From Pleurotus djamor (taxonomy: Eukaryota > Basidiomycota > Agaricomycetes > Agaricales > Pleurotaceae): 29,840 bases of DNA. Positions 10,261 to 20,332 of the stretch are shown one piece after another. Under the pieces are notes generated by a model. That model ran no database searches, was not told where the DNA came from, and saw nothing but the letters and a program-made list of their open reading frames with translations. The stretch covers positions 7,042 to 36,881 of the forward strand of contig JAPEVF010000454.1 of NCBI GenBank assembly GCA_029747585.1, written 5' to 3'. Each line of letters starts with the position of its first letter. The stretch's first letter is position 1. The position numbers and the translations under genes were made by a program.

Positions 10261-13200
10261 CTAGATGTCGGAAAGGCCTTCGTCGGGAGCCTTTAGCACG
10301 GCAGCGGCTGCGTGCTTGCGAAGAATGTATGTGTTATCTTTGTACTGCCAAATTCCGATAAGTGCGGTTATATCCCTCACAAATCGTACTTGTGGTGTAT
10401 CGGCGAACTGGCCACGTAGCCACACACCCCACAGGCATTCAATATTGACGATTGGGGCGTATACAACAACCGTTATGATGGGGTCTGAATTTGAGGCGGG
10501 CTTGAAAGAGTAGAATGCGAGGGCTTCGCCAAAAACACTGGTTCCGTCATCGGAAGTTCGTTCGAAATACCTTGCTGAGCGGGTGACATTTTTCATTTTT
10601 GATTCATTCAAGCGGCTGCGCAGATAATGGCCAGTACCAGGGAGACGGTATTTGCCCCAGCGCAGCAGCTTATAATTCAACACGGCAAGTGTATCGTTTG
10701 TGGAGATGGATATGCCGGTAAATGCGGAGATAAGGGGGAGATGAATCGATAAATCACTGAACTCTTGTAGATCGTGTCTTTGAAACTTGAATCGCCCACG
10801 AACCAGTGGTTGTATTGGTGGTTTGGGAGTATTAGGAGCGGAATTTGGAATAAGATTGGGGTAGAGTAGGCGAAGGCACTTGGAAACCTCCCGCTCCAAG
10901 ACTATGTTGGCAAGATGGGCGTACGGAGACTTGTATGAAGTCACTTGATGTCCAAGAATTCCAATCGCACGCTCACAAGTCCCTTGGGAGACAGAACGGT
11001 AAGAACCCCAGGCGCGGATAATCCGGGGAATCTGAAGAAGCTGGAAGAGAACAATGCGGGCGCGATTGACATCCTTGACAGTTAGAATATACAAGATTTC
11101 GTGTTCAATCAGATAATCAATGATGAGGGTAGTGAGATCGTCAAGTTCTTTGTTGGTGAAGGGATGCGGGCGCATAGAGATTTCGGCAATCCGTGAAAAC
11201 TTGGAAAAATGAGAGGTGTACCGTTGATCAGCCCCAAGCTCTATCATGAACGGACCGATGTACCAGTGTACAATGCCCATCCATTCAAAAAGCTTATAGC
11301 TGGTGTTCAGCTTCTCCGCAATATTCCTGATGGGCGAGGAGAATACTCCAGGAAGCGTTCGCATTGCTCGAACTAGTAGCCGTCCGAATTCCTTGTGCAT
11401 TTCAATTGAAATGACCCCGAGCTCAAGATTGAATCGGTACAGATGATTGGCGTTGTTCGCATACAGCTGGTGTAGGCAGTCTAGAGGGAAGAAGGTGGGA
11501 TACGTCCAACCTGTTGCAGCAGCGAAAAGAGGAATCCGAGTAATGCCAGTGTTTCTAGCGATAAGCTGTCGAATTTTGGGATCTGGGGTGCGAGCGAGGA
11601 GCTCGATAACCTTTAAGAAGTACTCTTCATTCCGAAGAGGGATGTTGTAGTAATTGTAGATGGGCCGGTCCGGGTTGAATGGACGGATTAATGCATCTTT
11701 CCATACAACAATGTATTGACGCTTTCCTTTTGCACCCGGTCTCGCACCCTCAACATTGGTATAGATGTCGGCGTGTACGCCACTAGTCCCCGTCCCGGCG
11801 TTGAATTTGTAGCTAGCGATGAGATCGCCAAGGAGTCCGACAAGATGGAACTTAAAAATAAACTTCTCGGAGGCATACGCATCGTACATCCATATGCCCT
11901 CGCTAGCTTGAAGCATGTCGACGAAAGATTGGTAGAAAAAAGACTCGATGTTCGTGGGCGACCATGGTCCAGGAATGATAAACATGGTAATGATGTTGTC
12001 GAGTAGATAGCGAGCTTCGGGAGGGAGATTGAAGAGGATAAGAAGTGCAACCCAGACCTCAGATTGCTTTTGCAAGGTAAGCATAGCCCCGTCCGTGGTG
12101 ATAGCACCAGCACAGTCACGGGGGTCAGAAAACAGTCCCTTCGCGCGAAGGGACATTTGAATTTGGCCGTTTCCAAAATCACTGTAGACTCGTTGCTCGG
12201 TTGCGCGGTGGAGGACTTTGAGTGCTTCCATCATCACTTTGTCGCGGTGACGCATTAGCTTTGCCGTGTTGTAGTTCGCAAACATAGCGCGGATGACATC
12301 AAATATTGGGATCACCAACATTTGCGAATAGCTTTTCTCCCGATGCTGCTTTCCTGGCCCATAATAAGGGATAAAACGCGGGTGTCCGCACAGGTCACCC
12401 TTCTTCCGAGGCATGCTACCAGTCAGTTGGGAGGCAGGCGGGTTCTGTTTGAGGATTAGGCTGCAATGTCGGTCCATCTTGAACGCGCCTGTATAGGCCA
12501 GGCAATTATTAGGGCATATGTCAACTTTCTTCGGAACGATCCCGGTTAAAGCTCGAACCAACTTGCGGACCGCCTTCAGTCCAAGAATTTTAGTGCCCGA
12601 CGTAAGATAAAGGGACTCGGCATGCTGTGTGTAAGCTTTGGTGGTACCGCCCGTCTGCTTCCAAAAGATGTAGTGTCGGAGTGAAGCCTCTTCGGACGGG
12701 GAGAGCTCCCTGAGACCATGAGGATGAAGCAAAGGGAAACCGTTAGGAAAGCATTTGTATGAACCGATGAGCTCGGCGCGTATCACATCCAATGACAAGG
12801 CTGTATGGGACTCAGGCACGACAAATGGAGAGGTAGTTGGTGGATCAAGATCATCCACATCCTCTTCGTGTAGCTCTTCAAGTTCATCCGGTTCTTCCTC
12901 GTCAATTGAGTGTGAGCGAGGATGGGTGCTGGGCGGTGGACGGGGGGCTGATATGTCCTCGATGATGTCAGTGCGTGACGCAACAGACTCAATCTCAGCA
13001 ACGTCGGGGTCGGTTGGGGAATCGTTTCCAAAGGCATAGATAATATCATTTCCAAAGCCATCTTCAGGTACAGTTTTATCGATAAACAGTGCCGAAAAAT
13101 CCACCCCGTCGTTGGAAACAGGTGACTCTGGGGTGTCGTCCTCCATCAGAACGTCCTCGGGTTGGACATCTAATTGAAAGGGTGAGTAATGAGAAAGAGA

Positions 13201-13883
13201 ACGGGTATGCACGCTCGCATGGCGTACCAGGAAGCTTGTCGGGTTTGTCAACATTCATGTCATGATTGACTTCGTCCAAGAATAAGTTCCCGCGGGTGAT
13301 AGCAAACTGAGTCGACGGGTCCACTACAAGAGGACTAGCATGAGTACCATCACGCTGCTGAGCCTCGAATTACGCACCAGCAAAAGGGTCTTCGAGACCT
13401 GGGATGGAGTCATCGAGGGGAGCTTCCGATGTCGAGGGTTGTTCTTGTTGGGGGTTAAGTATGGGCGGAGGGTCTGAGACACGGCGTTAAATCAGTAATC
13501 AAGACGCGGGGATGGAAAGCAGCCGTAACAAACCATCTGCGAGATTTGCGACTGTATTGCTCTGTATGAGCCTGTCCGCCGAGTCATCTTTGGGCAGGGT
13601 GCTTTCACCTAGTAAGAAACGGAATCAAGGATTTATAGGAATTTCAAAGAGAGTCAGACCCAATATTCAGGATCCACTCACGTTGAAAGTTGGCGCATTG
13701 CCTAGCTAGCATTTCCTTATTGTTCGAAGCATAGTCGGCGAGTTCTTTGGAGAATTCCGGCGCGAATGAAGCCTGCAAGTTGCTCATATTGGCATCTTGT
13801 CGAATATGGGCGAGTATGGTCTTTCTAGAGCGGGACTTTGATCCTCGACACCTCGAGCAGTGACATATGAGAGCAGCATCCAT
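10261..13883 (-). CDS. CACTA/Tnp2-like transposase
   Basis: Predicted DDE-type transposase related to plant CACTA TNP2 (Transposase_21) and its basidiomycete relatives. Five exons (13883-13682, 13608-13534, 13473-13378, 13323-13228, 13169-10261) encode 1125 aa without an internal stop. The N-terminus MDAALICHCSRCRGSKSRSRKT carries the CxCxxC...H motif usual at the start of fungal Tnp2 proteins, followed by an acidic linker. The core shows TTDGAMLTL (Asp516), NLPPEARYLLDN, IPGPWSPTNIESFF, LLGDLIAS (Asp605), PTFFPLDCLHQLYAN (Asp720, His723), YKLFEWMGIVHWYIGP (Glu785), and GTCERAIGILGHQ with SPYAHLANIVLE. These align in order with the family. The zinc-like cluster is unusual: DICPNNC and HC are kept, but the expected close CxxC is split by about 25 residues, and a CxxC after GD is missing. 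The intact frame suggests recent activity or domestication. Confidence 0.86.
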
Positions 13884-14400
13884 GAAGACAGTGTTGCTGA
13901 GATCGGGGAGGGCAAGACTCGAGAAGGGGAGACCTCGATTGCGATGAGGAGATAGATCGGTCTTATCAAAACGGAGGCGCCGAAATCACCAACGACGTTT
14001 GTGCAAGCGCCCGAAACAGCATGGGCGTTTGTGCTGGCGCCCGAATTGGTTCAACTTGATCAGTTGGCCACGCAACAGGATCCGTGGGAATAATTATCAT
14101 TGACGGTATGACATCATGGGAACTCTGCTTTATTTGGACAACCTCGGCCCATAGCCGGACATAATATTTGGAATTCCTTCCGTTCCATCACCGACAAGCC
14201 CGAGTCCCAAAAAAAACGCCAGAATGTTCCAAATGGAGGATCAACATCTTCACACGCGGCCAGGCCTGGACTAACCGGAACCCGGAAAGGGAGTTCACGG
14301 TTTTTTAGAGAGTCAAGATTCGATTCACGCCCACGACCACACGCACGCACACACCCCTTTCACTTCTCGGATCCTGAAACGGCCTCAAGCTCGAGACTAG
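13884..14400. promoter_or_regulatory. Divergent intergenic region, transposase and ankyrin genes
   Basis: These 517 bp separate the divergent starts at 13883 (-) and 14401 (+). Besides the 30-bp-period array, the segment next to the ankyrin start is rich in CAC/ACG and pyrimidines (about 14330-14365). No terminal inverted repeat or TATA box is obvious. A 78-codon frame here resembles nothing. Confidence 0.5.
13977..14045. repeat. 30-bp-period motif array upstream of the transposase
   Basis: GCGCC(C)GAA begins at 13977, 14007 and 14037, exactly 30 bp apart. The first two units also share CGTTTGTGC near their ends. The array lies 94-162 bp upstream of the transposase start. It could be a transposase or accessory-protein binding array, or a promoter element. 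Confidence 0.7.
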
Positions 14401-15227
14401 ATGGAATCGCAAGGAGCATCCAACAGTACGTGATTCCCATGGCCACGGCATTCGTCGAGCTCATGGTTGACACCGTCGATGGTCTCCGATAGACGAGAGG
14501 CTACTAGCTGCTGCTCGGACCGACAACGAAGAACTTGTCCTGGAAGTATTTGAAGAAGGAGGCTTCGACGTCAACTATCAGGATGGGTGCGTGTATCAAA
14601 CGTGCACGGACGTCATTAAGCTCAATATACCAGTCTAGTTTGGGAAACACCGCCCTTCATTATGCGTATGCTCTACGTTCATCTCACGTCGACTTCAAAA
14701 CATCTCATGATCTTCAAATTGGAACCGCAGCGTACAATATGGCAGCACAGACGTGCTAGAACATATATTGTCTCATGAAGACTGCGATGTTGATCCTATC
14801 AATAGACTCGAGAAGGACACGCCGCTGCATCTGGCAGTCAAGCTCCAAGATCAGGCATTGAGGCTGCATGTCGTGGAGAGTCTACTGGATGCAGGTGCGG
14901 ACGTAACGTAAGTCCACCTTCTTCCACCCTGCGTCTAGTGGCTACCGTGCTACGGTCAGCTGGAGCATCATTCATCTGACAGGATAAAGAACAAGCATGG
15001 GGAGAGACCATCGGACCTACTCTCTCCAACATCCGATGATGACCAGCAAATCCTGGTCCTGATTCGTAAAGCCCAAGCTGTTAACACAGTATCTGCTGAT
15101 GATATCGCCAACGGTAAGTAAATCCTCGAGGCAGCCTTGGCCTTTTCAAGGAGATCAGATGTATTGAAACGTCTTCTTAGATGACGACGATGAGCCAGGC
15201 TCTGCCTCGGGATCAGATGAAGACTGA
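14401..15227 (+). CDS. Small ankyrin-repeat protein (YCR051W / SPAC105.02c-like)
   Basis: A conserved fungal ankyrin protein of unknown precise role. Six exons (14401-14425, 14493-14586, 14639-14665, 14731-14907, 14983-15113, 15181-15227) encode 166 aa; every junction is GT-AG and in phase. Ankyrin signatures appear in order: ERLLAAARTDNEELVLEVF, then GLGNTALHYAVQYGSTDVL, then DTPLHLAVKLQDQALRLHVV, ESLLDAGADVTIKNKHGERP, and a final helix LVLIRKAQA. The C-terminus is a short acidic tail (DDDDEPGSASGSDED) as in yeast relatives of similar length (about 170-220 aa). The ortholog naming is from memory of the family's layout. The start ATG is the only one that gives a continuous N-terminal repeat. 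Confidence 0.9.
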
Positions 15228-15652
15228 ATGCCATCCATAGGTTTTCCTATGTGGTGGCCCTAATGATTGCTTTCTTTTATGAATGGTGTTCAATGGAATA
15301 TTTCTCGACTGCGCATTTTCTAGATACGTTGGCAGCGTGTAGTGCAAGTTTAATAGATGCGTGCTCTTCAGATGGTCATCGATTTCACTAACTTATCGTG
15401 ATTCACCCTGTTTATGCTCTAGGTTTCGTCACTTCTTTGTGGCAAACTCAAAGTGCTTGCCTGGTGGTACTAACGGTCTCTGAGATAATCATGAAGCGAT
15501 GAGGCCGCGTCTGCTCTCATGTATCGATCACCCCAATGCGATTTCCCGTGCATCCCCCACAAGGGAATCCTCACCTCGTAAGGTGACTGCCAGCATTGAC
15601 AGGACAATGATTCTACCCTCCCTAAGTATAGGAGCATCTCCCTATTATATAG

Positions 15653-15802
15653 GAGGTGGTGGTGCTCATCCACCAGCGCCTACTTCGTTTGCTTCGACGA
15701 CCTCTTTACGACAAACACCCATTCCTCGGAGTACGCTACTACGCTCATCGTATCAATGCGGAAGATGCTGGAGTCGCGGTCCGTGAATTAGTCGAACACT
15801 AG
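15653..15802 (+). pseudogene. Coding-like fragment, possible last exon of an unknown or decayed gene
   Basis: After a TATATAG acceptor-like site, 49 codons read like real protein (core YDKHPFLGVRYYAHRINAED) and end in TAG at 15800-15802. A second coding-like stretch (SDEAASALMYRSPQCDFPCI) lies at about 15495-15580 in a different frame, followed by a GTAAGG donor-like site. The phases of these two pieces do not join with the splice sites I can see, so I cannot build a gene. It could be a gene remnant or a model I failed to resolve. I do not recognise a family. Confidence 0.3.
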
Positions 15803-15976
15803 ACCCAACCGCGATTTCCATTCAAAACACGTCCAACCTCATGCGTCTCCATTGGTACAATTTATTGGGCGCGATGATCGTCCAACCCGCTGACCTGGCA
15901 CCCCCACAAGCATGCACTCCCTCTTCACTTGCCTGCATCATCAATTTAATCGCTGCCGAGCTCTCAGAACTCCGTT

Positions 15977-16005
15977 ACGTCTGTCTGGGGGCTCTAGACA
16001 GACGT
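15977..16005. repeat. Perfect 10-bp inverted repeat, 9-nt loop
   Basis: ACGTCTGTCT at 15977-15986 is matched by AGACAGACGT at 15996-16005, so the transcript could form a hairpin. It lies in a region without a supported gene. No T-run follows, so it is not a bacterial-type terminator. Confidence 0.5.
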
Positions 16006-16257
16006 TATCGAGTCGCCATCTGAATCCGAGGCACCCAAGTCCTTATTTTCTCGGCGTGAACGGCGTCGACGATGATGGCATTCGATGTGTAAGACAGTAA
16101 GACCTTCTTCAGTTGCATTTTATAGTAGATGATCTAAATTATCTCGCATTCAAGTTGACCAACTCAGAGTCATGAAGCTTGCTCCGGAAACCTCCTATCT
16201 CAGTTGTTCTAATGTCCATACCCCTATTTCTCTCAATTTTTCCTCCTTTCGTCCGCG

Positions 16258-17547
16258 ATGGACACGTCGAGAATTGGACCGAATTCCCCAGGCACCAAGC
16301 AAGACTGCGTCACAATGCGCCAGCATACAGAAATGCTCAGAACTCCCTGCGAGGCTCGTAATGCAAAGTACAGCGCAACGAAGGAGCTCCCAGTCGAAGT
16401 GCTTATCCTCCTCTTCAAGTTCGTCTCCACAGCAGCTCTGGATCCGCTAGTAGGCATCCGTTGGGTTCACATAACCCACGTATGTCGTTACTGGAGGATT
16501 ATCGCGCTGAAGGAGACGGAACTCTGGTCCAACATCGCAGATAGCTTTCCTCGACCATGGGTGGAGGAAATGCTGCGACGGGCATCCAATGCAAGGTTAT
16601 CACTGTCATTTGACTCCGATCCAGAACATAGACCAATCAACGGCCTTCTTCGCGACCAAGTAATCAGGTCTCCGGAAAGACTTCGAGGTTTACATATCAA
16701 GGCCGAGTACCACTACGAAATTGTTCTTCACCTTGCAAAACCTGCCCCCTATCTCGAGGAACTCACGATGGAAGAATGGACACCGTTACCGTCACATTTT
16801 CTGGCTGGAACGGCACCTCGTCTACGGTCATTCACGTCACGTAACTGCAGGATATCATTCAATGCCCCATGGCTTTCTCAAATCCGAGACGTGAATCTGC
16901 ATGGCGTCTGGTACCCAGTGGACACACCGAACGATGTTCGAACGCTTGTCGAATTTCTTGGGAACCTTTCTCACCTTGAAAGCCTGACCATGTCAGTGCC
17001 CTGGCTCCCAGCGAACGGACCACTCCCTCAAAAATCTGCACGTCTGCCAATCAAAACGATGAACCTTGGTTTGGTCGGCCCATGTCCAGGATATCAAGAA
17101 TTTCTTGGATTCCTCGTTCCAGAGAACCTTCAGCAATACCGCGTTTCGATATCGTCGGTCACAAGTTTGAACCTGCAGATCGTTCTCGCATCTGTAGAAT
17201 TCTTCGTTCAACACACCAAGTTGCCATTGGACACGATTGTGTGGAAACTAAACGATCCAACGAATCCAAGGCTAGCGTTGTCGTCCAGTACGGAATCGGG
17301 GTCTACCGCACACACCCTAGAAGTTGGTTGCCCACTCCTTGAACAACGCTTGATCGTCAGCATGAACGACCCCTTCGACACCCCTATTGGTATCCAAAAA
17401 TCAGGATTCGTAGCCCACCCCAATACTCGCCTAGCGAGGAAAGGTGGCCGCCATGCAAATTTCAGCTTCACCCCCCGCTCGAGGCCATCGTTCTTTTTCT
17501 GGGCAGATCTGTTGTCGTTCGTCTCTTCAAAATGTTACATCTCCTAG
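16258..17547 (+). CDS. F-box-like domain protein
   Basis: Probably a substrate-binding subunit of an SCF-type ubiquitin ligase, or one of the many Agaricomycete F-box-like proteins of unknown target. A single exon encodes 429 aa. The F-box-like segment is at residues 43-95: KELPVEVLILLFKFV, then WVHITHVCRYWRIIALKETELW, which is the pattern of this large basidiomycete family. The rest contains Leu-rich, beta/alpha-like stretches (for example LEELTMEEW and LSHLESLTM) consistent with a degenerate leucine-rich receptor part. The start is the first in-frame ATG. Family members often have an N-terminal coiled coil or Cys motif that is missing here, so a further 5' exon is possible. Confidence 0.8.
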   Translation: MDTSRIGPNSPGTKQDCVTMRQHTEMLRTPCEARNAKYSATKELPVEVLILLFKFVSTAALDPLVGIRWVHITHVCRYWRIIALKETELWSNIADSFPRPWVEEMLRRASNARLSLSFDSDPEHRPINGLLRDQVIRSPERLRGLHIKAEYHYEIVLHLAKPAPYLEELTMEEWTPLPSHFLAGTAPRLRSFTSRNCRISFNAPWLSQIRDVNLHGVWYPVDTPNDVRTLVEFLGNLSHLESLTMSVPWLPANGPLPQKSARLPIKTMNLGLVGPCPGYQEFLGFLVPENLQQYRVSISSVTSLNLQIVLASVEFFVQHTKLPLDTIVWKLNDPTNPRLALSSSTESGSTAHTLEVGCPLLEQRLIVSMNDPFDTPIGIQKSGFVAHPNTRLARKGGRHANFSFTPRSRPSFFFWADLLSFVSSKCYIS

Positions 17548-17935
17548 CTCAGCCCAGGTCTGAGGTGGCATGTTCATATCTACTTCTCAATTCATTACCA
17601 GTACCTAGACAGTATCTAGAGCCATAATATCAGAGTCCTACCCATAGTCAGTGACTCCAGGGCACCACAAGTTCCTAGTAGTTTGCAGATAGACGTTCAA
17701 ATATCCTTCATCTGGCAAAGTACCTAAAACGTGGACTACATAGACTGGCTGAATAAACTCGCAGATGAAAGCCAAAAGCGGCGTAGGGACTTGACAACGA
17801 TAGCAGGGGGAGATAACATGGATAGAAGTAGTCGCGTCGACACGAGCAAAGTCTGTCATAAGTCGTACAATCATCAATGAAAAGCGCAAAAACCTGGAGT
17901 AAAGCAGCGATGTAGATGAAAAGAAGATATATATC
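17548..17935. other. Convergent 3' region
   Basis: This lies between the stops of the F-box gene (+) and the NADAR gene (-). It is somewhat AT-rich and I see no feature. The short frames it contains are not supported. Confidence 0.55.
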
Positions 17936-19899
17936 TTAGATACCATAACCTTCAGCCCGTAATCTAGCCCTGACTTTCACCAAAGATATGCCAAGTTGGT
18001 TGGCGCCGTCTCCGGAAGGGCCAGTTCCCCAATAATCATCGCTGGGGTCGTCATAGATGATGGGCGCCATCCCAGTGCGCATCAAGTCAGTACGAAGATT
18101 CGGGTGTTGCCTAAACTTCAAACACAACACCTCGTCCATCTAAATGTTCATATTCATTAATAAAGTGGAAACAGGTGGTAAGGACCAAAAAGACTTACAC
18201 AAGATTCATATACCAAACCCCAGTCACTTCTAACGAACCCTTTGGACTGGAACTCGGCACTGAGAGGATAGACATCAAGTACATCGCCGCATTTCTCGAT
18301 TCTCTCAGCGAGATCAGGTCTACCAGGCTGTCCAGGAGCACCATCAAGGTATTTCATCGCTTCAAAGAGGTGGGTCGCGGTGGGGTATATTCGATTGCGA
18401 TATAAAACACGATGGGGAGAATGATTCAGGAAGCCCGCTAGCGGGCTGGCTTGAGTAAAATGGACGGGCGGAACGGTAGGATCAAGTGTGGGGATATGGG
18501 AACCTGGGACAGGATTAGGAGGGATAACAGTAGTGGAGGGGGTGAATGTGTTTGACGCAGGAGGTTGTCCTCCTTCCGGCGTTGTGGGAGAATGACTAGC
18601 AGGTGCTACCGAGTGGTTGTCCAAGCTAGCAGCACGTGGCGGAGCGAAGACTGGGTGAAAATCGACACTATGTGCATTCCTCGATGGTCCCGCTGTAGCA
18701 TTCGCCGATGTCGAGGGAATCGTCCCCACCGGACGACCTTTCGAACCACCAGAGCTAGTTAGGGAGCGGAATAACCCAAAGCCACGCCCCTTCTTCTTTG
18801 CTTCTGTTTGTGATCGATGGTCATCTCCACCAGGTATGACAGGAGGGGGGTTAGTCGCCGCAGCGTTCATGGGCTGGGGGACCGGCGCAGCGCCACCTGG
18901 GTTGCTCGCTCCGTATGCAGCCGTGAGAAGGGCAGTAGTTTGAGGGAGATTAAGAAGGCCCTTATACGGTGTAGTCTCGTACAGGTCTTTCGGCGGAGGA
19001 GGTAGAGGATTACGGGGTGGCGTGCGGGGACGACCTCCAGGTGGACCAAAAACACCCTCACTAGGTGGCGTGTGGTTCCCAAGCACAGCAGTAATATTTT
19101 CACTGTGATGGGGTTGACGAGAATGAGAGGGTGGTCGTGGCTCATGGCCGCGTGAAGCGGAACGATTCAGATCGCCACCAGCATTGTTGAGGATTGGAGG
19201 AGGGGGGGATAACTGGCGGAGGCGTCGGGTCACTATCTTCGCTTTCTTCATTCGAGGGCCGACGGTGAAAGGGAGTTTGTGCGCGACGAGGAGGGGGAGG
19301 GGATGTGATATCAGCACCAGGAAAAGACTGGAGCTGGGCACCATCGCCGGGGGTGAAGAGTGGCGGAGGCCGAGAGGGTTGGTGGTGCGGTTGTGAGATA
19401 CTCGGCATTGAAGGTATCACTGGTTGCGGGACGGGGGGGTTGGGGGCAATGCTAGTTGGGATAACTGGTGCAGGCCCATTCTGAGCTGGTTGTGCTGGTT
19501 GCGCTGGTTGAGGGACTGGCATCTGCATACCGGGGCCTGGCATCATTCCTGGCATCATCCCCGGCACTTTGGAAGTATCAGGAAGCTGTTGGTTAAGATG
19601 AATCATAACTACGCACTGTACGGGGGCATATGGTATCCTTGCATGGGTGGATAAGGAAACGGCGCGTATCCTTGACCCCAGCCCATTCCCATGGCCGGGT
19701 TCATCTTTTGGCTCTTTTTCTTTTTCTTCCGATACGCATCAGGATACATCGACGACATTGTCTTCTCGTCGTACCCAGGCCATGGACCTGGCCACGAAGG
19801 CTGCGATGGATATCCTGGATAGAACTGCGATGGCTGATGCTGAGGAAACGAGAACGGATAGGGCTTTGGTTCCTTTGATTTGGATCCTACGGCACCCAT
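17936..19899 (-). CDS. NADAR-domain protein with long proline-rich N-terminal region
   Basis: NADAR (YbiA/DUF1768) domains act on ADP-ribose or riboflavin-intermediate-related metabolites; the exact role here is unknown. Exons: 19899-19617, then 19566-18199, then 18139-17936. The first 450 or so residues are disordered and rich in Pro, Gly, Met and Gln (PGMMPGMMPGPGM, PAQPAQPAQ), with a KKKKK run. The C-terminal NADAR domain shows FLNHSP, YPTATHLFEAMKYLDG, LAERIEKCGD, WGLVYESC and, in the last exon, LRTDLMRTGM with the final Gly-rich loop and helix. A seven-base G run at 19202-19208 shifts the frame. Dropping one base gives 617 aa; a poor GT-AG intron at 19213-19141 would instead give 593 aa. 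I favour a homopolymer error. Confidence 0.84.
19202..19208. other. Seven-G homopolymer at an apparent frameshift
   Basis: The upstream frame and the NADAR-domain frame differ by one base across this run. Reading six instead of seven joins them through a proline-rich stretch. Confidence 0.65.
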
Positions 19900-20332
19900 G
19901 TCGATACCAAGGTGGCGCGGGGGTTGGTGGTGGAGAAAAGGTTATCGGTAATAGTCTAATTATTTGGACGCTGTAAAATTTGTAGTCTGGAAAACAGCTT
20001 GTTATAAGCTATCAAGTAGGACCAGAGAAATAAGCCCTTACCAGTAAAAATACACCTTGAGAATTAAAAAGATCCATACAAGATAAACGTAACTGGCAAA
20101 GCCTCACCACGAAGCCGCAACTCGAACATACGTCCAAATTCGGTTGCAGTGGTGCACGCGGTGTGTCACGTTTGGCTCGTGAGACTCAGAAATGGTCCAG
20201 ACGTCCATGGACATATTGGACGGTGAACTACAGAAACGAAGGTCCAATGACAGAAGAAGGCTGAAATTATAGGCCAGTAACGGGGACAAGGAGCAGGTAG
20301 GCGTTGTATTGTTGGAACAAATTTCAACTAGA
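19900..20332. other. Interval between NADAR start and S53 gene end
   Basis: No gene is supported. A cluster of GTCC/GGAC words at 20194-20245 includes the palindrome GTCCATGGAC (20203-20212), also seen at 6996-7005. It otherwise holds the NADAR promoter and the S53 3' flank. Confidence 0.45.

Larger units (their letters stand above)
7154..14045 (-). mobile_element. Putative two-gene Tnp2-type DNA transposon (ends not defined)
   Basis: The block comprises the Tnp2-like transposase, the co-oriented companion gene and a 30-bp-period repeat upstream of the transposase. It sits between two apparently intact host-type genes (kinase start at 6342, ankyrin start at 14401). Plant CACTA elements likewise carry a transposase and a second protein that binds subterminal repeats. 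I searched by eye for CACTA-type termini, inverted repeats and a 3-bp target duplication in 6343-7153 and 13884-14400 and found none convincing. The limits given are therefore only those of the recognised parts. A domesticated or degenerate locus is an alternative. Confidence 0.5.
15228..16257. other. Gene-poor interval between ankyrin and F-box genes
   Basis: About 1 kb containing only the coding-like fragment above and an inverted repeat near 15977-16005. Other frames (around 15841-16100) are short and unsupported. Confidence 0.45.

Noticed and set aside
11688..12182. 164-codon minus-strand open frame inside the transposase
   Set aside because: Out-of-frame shadow of the conserved Tnp2 core.
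14310..14345. tRNA/SINE-like ATTCGATTC on the plus strand
   Set aside because: The flanking bases do not form a T-stem and no upstream A box is present.
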